DNA of 64,000 nt from Buddleja alternifolia (lineage: Eukaryota; Streptophyta; Magnoliopsida; Lamiales; Scrophulariaceae), in the NCBI GenBank assembly GCA_019426215.1, contig CM033393.1, positions 14,790,046 to 14,854,045 of the forward strand. Reading direction: 5' to 3'. Position numbers and translations under genes: made by a program. Positions 1 to 10,165 of this stretch are shown here, piece by piece. How positions within the stretch are numbered: the stretch's first letter is position 1; each line of letters opens with the position of its first letter. Under the pieces are notes generated by a model. It was not told where the DNA came from, did not search any database, and worked only from the letters and a program-made list of their open reading frames with translations.

Positions 1-1
1 A

Positions 2-1294
2 GGGGGGTTCCAACAACCACAACAAATTGAGAAAAAGAATAATATGGAAGATGTGTGGCAAACGTTCATGACGGAGGCGACACAAAAGTTTCAATTTCAA
101 GAAATGATGTCCAAGAGACAAGAAGCGAGCTTAAAAAATCAAGAAGTCGCACTAAAGAACTTAGAAACTCAAATTGGGCAAATTGCCGACATGCTTTCAG
201 GACGAACTCAAGGAACTTTACCAAGTGACACCGAGAAAAATCCAAGGGAACAAGTTCATGCGATAACTCTTCAGAGTGGAAAGAACTTCATCGATTCAGA
301 TTTGGGAGGTAAAAAGGATGATACACCACACCGTTTGGATGAAAACGAGGCAGCATCTGACTCCGGAACAAATGCCTCAGCGTTTCCCAAGGAACACCGT
401 GCCATTGGACCTACTAGAGTGAAACACCGCGGCGTTCAACTCTCCAACACTGCGGCGTTCTCCCCTATTTCGGGAAATTCTTCACCCGAACCCTCCGTAC
501 CCAAACCAAGGCCCCCTTTTCCACTTGCATTACAAAAAGGGAAGTTAGATAAGCAATTTGCTAAGTTTCTTGATATTTTTAAACAATTGCGTATTGATAT
601 TCCTCTTGTAGATGTTTTATCACAAATGCCCAACTATGCTAAATTTCTTAAAGAGATCATCTCCAAGAAAAGAAAGGTGGAAGAGCATGATACGATGCCT
701 ACTACGGTGGAATGTGCAACAATTCTACAAAACATGCTTCCGCCAAAACTAAGAGATCCAGGAAGTTTCTCTATACCTTGCACTATTGGTCATTTGAATT
801 TTTCAAAATCTTTATGTGATTTAGGTGCTAGTGTTTCACTCATGCCCTTATTTGTGTGTAGGGAGCTCGGATTCACGAACTTAAAACCCACTACAATCTC
901 CTTGCAATTGGCGGATCGCTCGGTCAAGCACCCTGTAGGCATCTTAGAGAACATTTTGGTCAAGGTGAAAAATCTTATCATTCCAGTCGATTTCATAATA
1001 CTGGACATAGCCAACGATGCTGAGGTCCCCATTATTTTGGGACGACCTTTCTTAGCCACAGCTGGAGCAATTATTGATGTTAAGCATGGTAAATTAACTT
1101 TCAAAGTTGGAGAAGAAGAGGTGAAATTTGACTTGTCTAATGAAACGAAACACTCTTCTACCATTCATCACGTTTACCAAGTCGTACCTGTAGGCGAGTC
1201 CTTGAGAGAAATGGCTACAAAAGATAAGAAGACTGTGAAGTTTAAACAATGCCTCGATCAAATGTTTACTAAGGGTACCACTGGTATTGGGTGA
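2..1294 (+). CDS. Gag-protease polyprotein of Athila-like element, 5' partial
   Basis: The frame is open from base 2 through the first ATG at 44, so the true start is probably left of the window. Numbering from that ATG, residues 20-50 are a glutamine-rich helical stretch and 58-80 a Gag C-terminal segment ending in a TLQSGK-like motif. An aspartic protease follows, with DLGAS at about 259-263 (family motif DTGAS/DSGAS; L for the usual S/T is common in Athila-like proteases) and the flap-side ILGRPFL near 332-338. The uninterrupted frame over more than 430 codons stands out beside the decayed elements around it. It stops cleanly at 1292-1294, and no RT follows in any frame before the LTR. A structural Gag plus processing protease could still be made from this copy. 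Confidence 0.8.
   Translation, partial: GGFQQPQQIEKKNNMEDVWQTFMTEATQKFQFQEMMSKRQEASLKNQEVALKNLETQIGQIADMLSGRTQGTLPSDTEKNPREQVHAITLQSGKNFIDSDLGGKKDDTPHRLDENEAASDSGTNASAFPKEHRAIGPTRVKHRGVQLSNTAAFSPISGNSSPEPSVPKPRPPFPLALQKGKLDKQFAKFLDIFKQLRIDIPLVDVLSQMPNYAKFLKEIISKKRKVEEHDTMPTTVECATILQNMLPPKLRDPGSFSIPCTIGHLNFSKSLCDLGASVSLMPLFVCRELGFTNLKPTTISLQLADRSVKHPVGILENILVKVKNLIIPVDFIILDIANDAEVPIILGRPFLATAGAIIDVKHGKLTFKVGEEEVKFDLSNETKHSSTIHHVYQVVPVGESLREMATKDKKTVKFKQCLDQMFTKGTTGIG
423..459 (+). repeat. Two degenerate SacII-centred palindromes inside gag
   Basis: AACACCGCGGCGTT (423-436) and AACACTGCGGCGTT (446-459) are one- and two-mismatch versions of the palindrome AACGCCGCGGCGTT found in this element's own 3' LTR (3194-3284). 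Spacing is 23 bp here and 22 bp between the first two LTR copies. They fall in the variable linker between Gag and protease. Confidence 0.7.
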
Positions 1295-2628
1295 AGAAGA
1301 AAAATAAAAAAAGAGTCAAGCTAATGACTTTAAACAAGCGCTTCTTGGGAGGCAACCCAAGCTTCTTTGGGGGTACAACCTTGTTGATATAGAATTCATG
1401 AATTGGTGCACCCTTGCATGAGAGCATAATGCGTTTGAATATCTCTACTCTCTTGAAGTCAAAGTCCTTTATCTGTGGTCAACATGTCATATGTTGTGAC
1501 TTGAAAGCCCTTTTTAGTCATGCTTATGCAATTTTTTTTTGAGGATTTAAAACGTTGGACTTTCAATTTTGTTGACTATGAAGTGTGTATTAATGTTGTA
1601 AAGTCATAAAATGATTTAGGCCATCTTTCATTGTTGTTAGCCTTACATTTTGGCCTTCTCTATATTGCATAATCTCTAGACCTTGATTTGAGCCGTATTG
1701 ATAAGAATGGAGTGTGCTAAGCACACTAGAAACCACCTTTCGTCTTTATTTCATATTCCAAGACAACCACCTTCTAGCCTAAAAGAAAAACAATGTCTTG
1801 CACCCAATCAAGAGAGTTTAGAACTTCATATCATTTGACTTGAATATGGGTAGTCACCTTGTTTTGATTTGAATGTACATGAGTTAGATAGTGATGTTTT
1901 GGCTATGTTGGGATATTTGAGGTTTGAAGTATTATGTAAAAAAGGGGATGAAATGAAAACTTGAGCAATGGGCTAAATATTCGAGAGAGAGATATATATG
2001 AAAAAAAAAAGAAAAAAAAAGTGTGCTCTCGACTAGGCTTTGATCTTGGCACTCAATTGGATCATTTAGCTTGGAAATCTATGTACAACCCGATATGAAA
2101 AGAAACAAGTTTGGGAGTTGTAAGTTGATAGGAAAAAGAGAGTGAAAAAGGGATAAGTGATAAGGTGTGAAAGTTTTTGTAGTCTATTTGCGAATTTAGA
2201 TCAATGATTTTGAGTTATAGGCTCTCTTGACTTAGTCACTTTATCCATATTTTCCAATCCTAACCATCACCTAGCTTTACATTACAAGCCGTAAAGACCT
2301 GTTGATTGTGACAATTGCACTTTATACACACCGATGGGTTAACGAATGTTGAATTGTTTCAATGTCTTTACTTTCAAATTGATTTGCATAATCTTACCTA
2401 AAGTGTGATCTTGACATGAATATGGGAGTGGGAGTTCATGATTTAGGGATGGAAACTAAGACTTTTTGTGGTTTTCAAATTGCCGAATGTTCAAAGCATC
2501 GGGTAACTCTTCCGAAACTTCTTCGAAGGTTTAATGCTTGCTTTTGTGTGTATGAGATTGCAAAAGAAAAACCATTTTGAGCTTTCATGTGTGTGCTTGA
2601 TTGTATTTGATCGAGGACGATCAAAGCT
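1295..2628 (+). other. 3' noncoding region of Athila-like element
   Basis: About 1.3 kb between the gag-protease stop and the polypurine tract, with no credible ORF. It starts with the inverted-repeat-bearing segment near 1331-1362 (CTTCTTGGGAGGCAACCCAAG core) that normally follows pol in Athila-like elements. It also holds A-rich tracts (2000-2020). No env-like ORF is visible. Confidence 0.65.
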
Positions 2629-2643
2629 AAGTTTGGGGGTAGT
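2629..2643 (+). promoter_or_regulatory. Polypurine tract of Athila-like element
   Basis: AAGTTTGGGGGTAGT lies immediately before the LTR's TGATATATG start. It is the expected plus-strand priming site in this lineage. Confidence 0.7.
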
Positions 2644-3193
2644 TGATATATGTTATTTTTACACTAGTTTTCCCCCGTTTATCGACTTGGTTTTGATTGT
2701 TTCCTTGATAATTTGATCACATTTGATGCTTTGATCCTTGTTTTCTCATATTTTCTAGAATAACATATGATTTGGAGGAAAAGAACAAGGATTGAAGGTA
2801 AATCATGAATAAAGATACAACACAAGGTAAAATGCTGTCTGCGCAGTGCTGGAGTTTTTGGAATCAATTTCTCTAACCATGTCCAAATTACACACTTGGT
2901 TTACCAATGGAAAGATAAGAGGCAAAGGTACATTTCTTATGTTGAAGACAAAGATCAGATATGTAGGGAAGGAAGTGAAAACGTCATCGGAAGAGACGTC
3001 TTACGACGGAGTTTTCTCATTCAGTAACTTGTGAGACACGTTTATCCCCTATAACGTTTGATTTAGGCCTTGGTGTCTTATTGAGAGTTGTAGATCTTTG
3101 TTTAAGGATTCTATATCAACTTGAATCAGCTTATTCCGACATCGGTAGAGAAAGTTATGCAAATTTTACCAAAACTGGTCAGAGGCAGAAATT

Positions 3194-3284
3194 GAACGCC
3201 GCGGCGTTCACCATCCAACGCCGCGGCGTTCGAGACAGAATGGTGACCACCGCGGTGTTCAACAAGCGAACGCCGCGGCGTTCG
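3194..3284 (+). repeat. Cluster of four CCGCGG-centred palindromes in LTR
   Basis: GAACGCCGCGGCGTTC (3194-3209), AACGCCGCGGCGTT (3217-3230), CACCGCGGTG (3249-3258) and CGAACGCCGCGGCGTTCG (3267-3284) are perfect palindromes within 91 bp, in otherwise AT-rich sequence. The cluster ends about 15 bp before a TATA-like sequence, so it sits where U3 control elements would be. Confidence 0.85.
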
Positions 3285-3299
3285 AGGCAGCGGGTTGGT

Positions 3300-3309
3300 C
3301 TTTAAATAC
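3300..3309 (+). promoter_or_regulatory. Possible TATA box of Athila-like LTR
   Basis: CTTTAAATAC just after the palindrome cluster, followed by a C-rich stretch. Plausible as the LTR core promoter, but the match to a plant TATA consensus is only fair. Confidence 0.35.
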
Positions 3310-4249
3310 CCCTTTTAGCCATTTTTTACCCTAACTCACCTTGGATAGCAGCTGCCACACGAAAATAGAGAGAGAGGGAGCTTAAAAGAGAAGATTGAAG
3401 GTCAAAACATGGAGAATTCAACAAGGAATTCACATCTCTACAAGAATTAGGGAGTTTTTACATATTTGTTTCTTGAATTCGTTCAAATCTCCTATGACTT
3501 GTATAACTTATATTTGCACTTTTGACATGAATATGAGCTAAACTTGTTTGATTGAGGCCATGGATAGGCCATTTATGTTATTTTGATTGTTGATTTGTTG
3601 GTGTTTATTGGATTAATTTTGGTTTTAGCTATGTATTCAATATTTGATCTCAATGCTACATTTGTTTGATCACCAAGTGTTTGATAAAATGCCTAGGTTA
3701 GAGATCGAGAGATAATAACCTAGGGAAGATATAAACATTGAATACCCTATAGTTAAACCGACTAGAGATAGACTCGGTTTCTTTAGGTGGCTTTCCATTC
3801 ACGTGGAGAATTCCTAGACCTTAAATGCATCCTAGTTAATCGGGTTTTCATATAGAGATATATAGGAAATCGTTACCAAGGGTAGGGTTGCTATGCCAAG
3901 AGATTGGGTGGTACGTACGTTAGGGAATTTCGCCTTAGCTAAATCAATCTAATAATCCAATAGAACCTAAATCACAATCGAAATGCATAATTGGTTGAAC
4001 CATGTGCCTTGATCGCTTCTCTCTATTGTTTCCTCCCTTTATTTGGTGTGACGTTGTCTTAGTTTATTTTCTAGTATTTATTAATTAGTTAATCAACCTT
4101 TCTATCGACCGATTTAACTTAGAATTGAGTAATATAGTAGTCTTGGTACTTAGATTATAGTTGTCCCTGCGGATACGATAACCCCGGACTTAGAAATCCA
4201 CTTTACTACTTACGCGACCTAGTTCTCTTGCTAGGATTTTGTCGTGTCA

Positions 4250-4408
4250 GCAATCAAAGCGGCAATCAAGGCGATTTGTTGGCAACCAAGGCAGCAATCA
4301 AGGCAATTTGGTGGCAATCAAGGCAGCAATCAAGACGATTGGTGGCAATCAAGGTGGCCATCAAGACGATTTGGTGGCAATCAAGGCGGCAATCAAGGCG
4401 ATTTGGTG
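4250..4408 (+). repeat. 32-bp minisatellite in Tat-like 5' LTR, five units
   Basis: Units start at 4250, 4282, 4314, 4345 and 4377. Each is a 12-bp GCAATCAAGGCG-like block plus a 20-bp block ending in GATTTGGTG, with one 31-bp unit. Only about two units exist in the 3' LTR. The short ORFs across this stretch are products of the repeat. Confidence 0.9.
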
Positions 4409-4884
4409 GCAATGAAGAAGTTCAAGGCGACATTCAAGGCATTCTTGGCGAAACTCATTAAATAGTAGCATTTAATTCGTGATTAAGGTGCTAAACCAAC
4501 GAAGTATTCAAATAATAACGATTAATTTAGAATTTAGGCACAAATCTCTTAATTTAATGTTATTCAAATTAAAGTCAAATTTGGAGGAGATCAAATAGTC
4601 GAATCCACCATCAAAATCTCCCAAATAATAACACTTAGTTCGAGATAAAGGCGCGAAGCTTTCGAATTAACGTTATTAAAGGATCAAATCAAACTTGAAG
4701 GAGATCAAAGCGCCAAGCTCCACCTTCAAGCATTCAAATCCCAAAATCAAATTGTTTGAAGTGAAGAATCAGAGGAATTAATTAGAGATTGTAACCATTT
4801 TTTTAGTCAATTCAATAAAATTTATTTGTGTAACTATTTTTCTTGTTTGATTATGTTGCAGACATTTAAAATTTGTTGTTCACA
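4250..4884 (+). repeat. 5' LTR of Tat-like element, right part only
   Basis: Matches the last ~540 bp of the 3' LTR (13514-14056), from the 32-bp repeat through the GAAGAATCAGAGGAATTA segment to the shared end TTGTTGTTCACA. It begins abruptly inside the repeat, consistent with the Athila-like element having landed there. Confidence 0.85.
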
Positions 4885-4889
4885 AATTT

Positions 4890-4907
4890 TGGCACGCCCA
4901 GTGGGAC
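4890..4907 (+). promoter_or_regulatory. Primer-binding site of Tat-like element
   Basis: TGGCACGCCCAGTGGGAC begins five bases after the 5' LTR end. Position and the TGG start fit a tRNA primer site. I cannot assign the tRNA with certainty. Confidence 0.55.
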
Positions 4908-4953
4908 GTCTCTACATCTCATCTCTTCATTCACTAGAAATTAGAAATATCAA

Positions 4954-6559
4954 ATGGCTGCTCAAAGAAACTCGTCATTCCAAATTGCTACTTCAATCTC
5001 TTCAAGTGCGACGGTCGAAAGCATAGGCATTGTCACAAGAAGTATGAGAAAGAAGCTTCAAATATCTCCCGAGACGAGTCCTTTCCTTCAAATCGTAGAG
5101 AAAGATCTACTTCATCTTGGTGGTATGCATGAAGGTGGCGAATCTCTACCCTCCTCCCCGCGGTCTACATCAAGCTATTCATTCACATCGATCATAGCGC
5201 CGGTGATGGTGACAAATGTAATGACCATGGAGGAACAACTTACCAATTTGACAAAAGTCATCGAGGGACTCGCCAAGCACGTCCAAGAGCAAGATTCTCA
5301 AATCTCGAAGTTGATGAATAAGATGGATAGTACTGATGCTAGCCACATAGCGGGAAAACAACCTGAAGTTCATGAAGAAGCCGAGACGTCCAAAAAGCAA
5401 CAAACAAGTGGAAAAGAAAAATCTTCGACCAAGGAGTTTCAAATCTCGTCTGAGGGGTTGATTCCTGTTGATCAATTGAAGGAGTTCATCATGGGAACCA
5501 TCAAATACAAATTTGATGGGAGCTCCAAGTCATCTCTAATCTATGCCAAGCCATACTCTCAAAGAATCGACAATCTGAAGATGCCAATGGGTTACCAACC
5601 TCTAAAATTCCAACAATTCAAAGGGAAAGGCAACCCAAAACAACATGTGGCGCACTTCATTGAGACATGCAATAATGCGGGCACATATGGAGATCACCTT
5701 GTTAAGCAATTCGTCTGGCTCGATAGATAGTTGGGAACAATTGGAAGCATGAGTTTCTCAACCGCTTCTACAGCACACGACGAACTGTCAGTATGATTGA
5801 GCTCACAAATTCTCAAATTCTCGTCAATGGAAAGAAGAGCCCGTCATTGACTATATCAATCGTTGGAGGAATTCGAGTCTTAATTGCAAAGATCGATTAT
5901 CAGAGACGTCGGCCATAGAGATATACATTCAAGGAATGCACTAGGGTCTCCGTTATATCCTTCAAGGAATTCAACCCAATACATTCGAAGAGCTAGCCAC
6001 TCGAGCCCACGATATGGAGCTGAGCATGACTACAAGTAAAATTGGGGGGCCACCCATCCAAGAGCCTAGACAAGTGGCTGAAAAACAAGAATTTAAGAAA
6101 GGGGGCAAAACATTTTCCAAGGCCCCGAGCAAAGAATCCATGGCGATGACTACAACACCCATCAAATTAAGAAGCAAAACAAATGACAAGAATGGGAACG
6201 AAAAAGATGTGTCACAAGAAAAGGTGCAAAGAAGGATGAGCTTTAAAGAGATGCAAGCAAAAGAATATCCATTCCTTGACTCGGATGTCTCAGGGATATT
6301 CGATGATTTGGTCAAAGCAAACCTCACTGAGTTGCCTGAAATGAAACGACCTGAAGAAGCTGGGCGAGTTGATGATCCAAAGTACTACAAATACCATCGC
6401 TTAGTCGGACATCCAATTCATAATTGTTTTATTTTCAAAGACAAAATCATGCAATTAGCCAGCCAAGGAAAAATCTCACTTGAGGAAGATAATGCAGCCG
6501 CCAACCTCGTGACAATTACATTTGGAACATTTTGTGACATGGCGAAGGACAAGTCCTAA
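4954..6559 (+). pseudogene. gag of Tat-like element, frameshifted
   Basis: ATG at 4954 opens a 258-codon frame with a basic N-terminus (TRSMRKKLQ), a coiled-coil-like segment (about residues 90-125, EEQLTNLTKVIEGLAKHVQEQ) and the start of the capsid-like domain. At 5728-5730 the frame ends. The capsid continues in shifted frames (DSWEQLE and STRRTVSMIELTN near 5730-5810), apparently with a small deletion. From 6014 to 6559 a third open stretch carries the C-terminal part, including the [11 protein letters not shown] segment that stands in for a zinc knuckle in these plant Gags. It would form the particle shell in an active relative; this copy cannot. Confidence 0.8.
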
Positions 6560-6695
6560 TTGGGCAGTGGTGTAAAGCCCAATCATATTGGAGGTCTCTC
6601 ATGTAATGTGACACATGAGCAAGAAGTTCCTTCAAATAAAAGATAGTTTATCTGAAATGGAATCCTCTGTTGTTATGGATCCATGCTTATGAGCA
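6560..6695 (+). other. gag-protease linker
   Basis: Short decayed linker between the Gag C-terminus and the protease; no separate function visible. Confidence 0.5.
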
Positions 6696-7467
6696 ATGGC
6701 CTTCACTGATGAAGATTTGTTACTTGGCTCCAAGCTCCACAATAGGCCGTTATTTGTGACTGTCTATACTCATGAGCAAAAAGTAAATAGAATATTGATT
6801 GATGGAGGCTCTGCAATCAATATTCTACCCCTACGTACTTTGAAAGAATTGGAAATTTCCACTGATGAACTGGCCAATAGTCATTTGATGATTCAAGGTT
6901 TTAACCAAGGGGGGCAGAGGGACGTTGGCATCATAAGGCTTAACATTTTGATGGATGATATGACGTCAACTGCATTATTTCATGTTGTAGATGCTAGAAC
7001 ATCTTATAATATGCTTCTTGGATGTCCATGGCTACACTAAAATGGTGTGATTCCCTCAACTTGGCATCAATGCTTCAAGTACTGCCGAGAAGGTGTGGTT
7101 AAAAAGGTGTTGGCGGACGATAAGCCTTTCACTGAAGCAGAGTCACATTTGGCCAACGCTAAGTACTACAATGAATGACAAAAGATCATGAATGTCGAGG
7201 AAAATGTATTCAACAAAAGATACTTCTCCATCTGCCAATGAATGGGAATCTTTTTCTAGAAAATTTGAGTCATTGAATGAGTTGATAATACCTTTGACAA
7301 ACCTTAATGTAAGGAGGCCATCTCGCCCACCACTGGAAGGATTTGTCCCTTAAACACAAGAAGCAAAAGAAGAACATAGCAAATCTCTAGAAGTCAAGAC
7401 TGCCAAATGCTTCGATCTAAAAGCGTACAAACTTCTCGTTAAAGCTGGTTAGTATCCTCAAGAAGGG
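6696..7467 (+). pseudogene. Protease region of Tat-like pol, decayed
   Basis: Open stretch 6696-7040 carries an aspartic-protease core: LIDGGSAINIL at about residues 36-46 (IDGGSA in place of DTGA/DSGA, as in many plant Tat-like proteases) and a second strand ending in MLLGCPWLH. A TAA at 7038-7040 breaks the frame. The following ~430 bases are a decayed linker with several stops leading to RT. The protease would cut Gag-Pol in the particle. Confidence 0.75.
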
Positions 7468-9000
7468 ATGGTTTTGGGAAAACTCCCTTTAGAGGCCTCT
7501 AATGAAGGAATGCATGGACTCAATGCAACCCAAAGAATGCTTATCAAGAATGGGCACGCTGTTCAATGTCCACGAACCGACCTTGGGTTTATCCCACAAA
7601 ATCCAGTCCGCATCGCTATCAAAAGAGCGAGTAGCAACCATATAACTGAAGATGCATCTTCATCAACACACATCATGTGTGGTAAAAAAGAACGACGCAT
7701 ATCCGTCTTTGAGAGGCTTGGTCGCATACCCGTCTTCGAAAGACTTGCTCCTCCAACAAAGATAGGTCGCCAAATAACCAACAATCAAAGATTGAACATC
7801 TCCACAAGGTCGAAGCATTTGAAGAAAATGAGTCAATCACAAACTACTAAAAGACTTCGAAGTCTAATACCTTCTCGTATGAGGCGTACGGATCTGAGCA
7901 TATCGTGCGATAAAGTTCTGAAGGCCAAATGGCAAACCATTATCTTCACAAAGGTGCAAAGCAATGACGAAGATGACAAAGAAAGTGTGGCCTCATCACA
8001 CCACATCACATTAACCGAAGAAGGGTCCACTGAAGAGGAAGATGCTGAAATCGCTCCACCTGAGCTAGAAGAAGGTGTTAAAGCAACTATTGACGAACTA
8101 AAGGAGCTCAACTTAGGTGATGATGAAAACCCTCGACCAATTTACATTAGTGCTTTGTTATCCACTAATGAAGAGAGAGCATATACGTCATTACTGCATG
8201 AATTTAAAGATGTGTTTGCATGGTCGTATAAGAAAATGCCTGGCCTAGATCCAAAGGTAGCGGTCCACCATTTATCTGTGAAGAAAGGTGCTCGTCCTGT
8301 TAAGCAAGCTCAACGTCGATTTTGTCCTGAGTTGGTACCTTTGATCGAAAATGAAGTAAATAAACTCATCGAAGTTGGATTTATATGAGAAGTCAAGTAT
8401 CCCACGTGGATCTCTAGCATCATTCCTGTTAGAAAGAAGAATGGCCAACTTTGAGTCTGTGTTGACTTTAGAGACCTTAATGGTGCATGTCCTAAAGATG
8501 ATTTTCCACTACCTATCGCTTAACTCGTGATCGACGTCACCACTGGACACAAAGCTTTGACTTTCATGGATGGATCCTCTGGATATAATCAAATACGCAT
8601 GGTGCCGAAAGATGAAGATTTAATGGCATTTCGTACTCCAAAAGGTATATATTGCTACAAAGTGATGCCGTTTGGGTTAAAGAACGCCGGTGCTACATAC
8701 CAAAGAGACATGCAAAGGATCTTTGACGATATGCTTCATAAAAATGTCTAGTGCTATGTTGATGACCTAGTAGTGTAGTCCAGAAAAAGAGAAGGCCATC
8801 TTGATGATCTAAGAAAAGTTTTTGAACGCTTGAGAAGATACCAACTCAAAATGAATCCTCTAAAATGTGCCTTTGGCGTGAAGTCCGGAAAATTCCTTAG
8901 GTTCATTGCCATCACCGAGGCATAGAAATTGAGCGAGCAAAGATTGATGCAATCGTGAAGATGCTCGAACCCCGAAACATCCATGAACTCAAAAGTCTGC
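7468..9000 (+). pseudogene. Reverse transcriptase of Tat-like pol, multiple stops
   Basis: One frame runs through from 7468 to about 8925 with in-frame stops at 8386, 8452, 8521, 8749 and 8776. The N-terminal linker is acidic. RT proper begins near 8180 (ARPVKQAQRRF), then VDFRDLNGACPKDDFPLP, FMDGSSGYNQI and FGLKNAGATYQR (fingers/palm). The catalytic YVDD follows at about 8755-8766, just after a stop. Catalytic residues survive while the frame is dead, so decay looks neutral. Two of the stops are TGA where the family has arginine, as expected from CGA to TGA change. Confidence 0.85.
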
Positions 9001-9560
9001 AAGGAAAATTGGCGTATCTTCGAAGATTCATTTCAAATTTGGCTGGTTGATATCAACCATTCAGCCGCATCATGAAGAAAGGTATTTCGTTCGAATGGCA
9101 CGAATCTTGTAGAAATTCTTTCAAAAGCATAAAGGCGTATCTGATGAAGTCACCTGTGTTGGTGGCACCTGTGCTTGGGCGCCCATTAATTCTTTACATT
9201 TCTGCTCAGGAGCGTTCTGTTGGGGCTCTACTTGCACAAGAGAATGACAGTGGAAAAATGTGCCTTATACTATTTGAGCAGAATGATGACGCCAAATGAG
9301 TTGAACTACTCGCCAATTGAAAAAATATGCTTGGCTCTCATCTTTGCAATCCAAAAACTGAAGCATTATTTTCAAGCACATACTGTTCGCCTTGTCTCTA
9401 AGGTAAATCCACTTAAGTATGTAATGTCAAGACCCGTCCTTTCTGATAGACTCGCAAGGTGGTACCTCCAACTGCAACAATTTGAGATCGTGTACATCCC
9501 TCAAAAGGCTGTAAAAGGGCGAATCTTAGCTAACTTCTTAGCTGATCACCCCATCCCTGC
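9001..9560 (+). pseudogene. RNase H (first) of Tat-like pol, frameshifted
   Basis: LQGKLAYLRRFISNL near 9000-9045 is the RT connection. RNase H follows in 9072-9299 (SFKSIKAYL, RPLILYISAQERSVGALLAQ) and continues after a frameshift around 9275 (YLSRMMTPNELNYSPIEKICLA). It ends with the KAVKGRILANFLADHPIP linker. It degrades the RNA strand of the RNA-DNA hybrid in active relatives. Confidence 0.8.
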
Positions 9561-10165
9561 TGAGTGGGAGTTGTTTGATGATCTACCTGATGAAGATGTT
9601 CTTTTAGTTGAAGTAACATCTTCTTGGAAAATGTACTTTGATGGAGCTTCTCATAGGGAAGGAGTCGGTGCTAGAGTTGTGTTTATCACCTCTGATGGAG
9701 AAGTACTGCCATATTCTTTCACACTGACCCAGAATTGCTCAAATAATGTTGCTGAATACCAAGCTTTGATCCTCTGGTTAGAAAGGGCGGTCGACATAAA
9801 ATAATTACACCTTAGAGTGTTTGGAGACTCCAAATTGGTGATTAATCAATTAGAGGGATCATATGAAGTGAAAAAGCCTGACCTACTTCCATACTTCAAC
9901 TATGCAAGACGACTTGTTAGGTGGCTTGGGGATGTGACAATTGAACATGTACCAAGAAAAGATAATAAGCAAGCCCATGCATTAGCCAAACTCGCTTCTA
10001 CACTCTCCATGCCTGGAAAAGAAGCACGAGTTCCAATATGTAAAAGCTGGGTCATCCCACCAATCTTTGAAGATGAGGATGGTGATGAAGAAGAGAATCA
10101 CAGTGTCGAAGTATTTGAAATAAAAAAGGAAGATTGGCGGCAGCCACTAGTGGATTACTTGAAAT
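9561..10165 (+). pseudogene. Second (archaeal-type-like) RNase H of Tat-like pol, one stop
   Basis: MYFDGASHREGVGARVVF (about 9630-9685) gives the first acidic residue, SNNVAEYQALI (9738-9770) the second, and VFGDSKLVINQL (9820-9855) the third. HVPRKDNKQAHALAKLAS closes the fold. A TAA at 9802-9804 interrupts it. This extra domain between RNase H and integrase separates Tat-like elements from most gypsy lineages. Confidence 0.85.

Larger units (their letters stand above)
1..4249 (+). mobile_element. Athila-like Ty3/gypsy element, gag-protease only, left end outside window
   Basis: Internal region and 3' LTR of a gypsy element. The gag-protease frame is followed directly by the post-pol sequence typical of Athila-like elements (motif near 1331-1362), a purine tract and an LTR. 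No reverse transcriptase, RNase H or integrase lies between, so this looks like a non-autonomous deletion derivative of the TR-GAG kind. Its right end falls inside the 32-bp repeat of a Tat-like LTR that begins mid-LTR at 4250, which suggests insertion into that LTR. The 5' LTR must lie left of the window. Confidence 0.8.
2644..4249 (+). repeat. 3' LTR of Athila-like element
   Basis: Starts TGATAT just after the purine tract and ends GTGTCA, so the ends are TGA/TCA inverted. Length is 1606 bp. The next base begins a different element's LTR repeat (GCAATCAAAG), making GCAAT (4250-4254) the expected right target duplication. The left partner lies outside the window. Confidence 0.75.

Noticed and set aside
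2534..3034. Small ORFs of 60-62 codons at the 3' end and LTR of the Athila-like element
   Set aside because: They cross the purine tract and LTR boundary and show no family features.
3194..3284. CRISPR-like repeat array
   Set aside because: Only four short palindromes with uneven spacing, inside a plant LTR, with no spacers or cas genes.
4228..4465. Overlapping ORFs of 73-77 codons rich in N, Q and W
   Set aside because: Both are translations of the 32-bp minisatellite in the Tat LTR; repeat units without internal stops stay open by chance.
8527..8780. Possible endogenous pararetrovirus RT
   Set aside because: Gag, RNase H, second RNase H, integrase and LTRs surround it in gypsy order; pararetroviruses lack LTRs and integrase.
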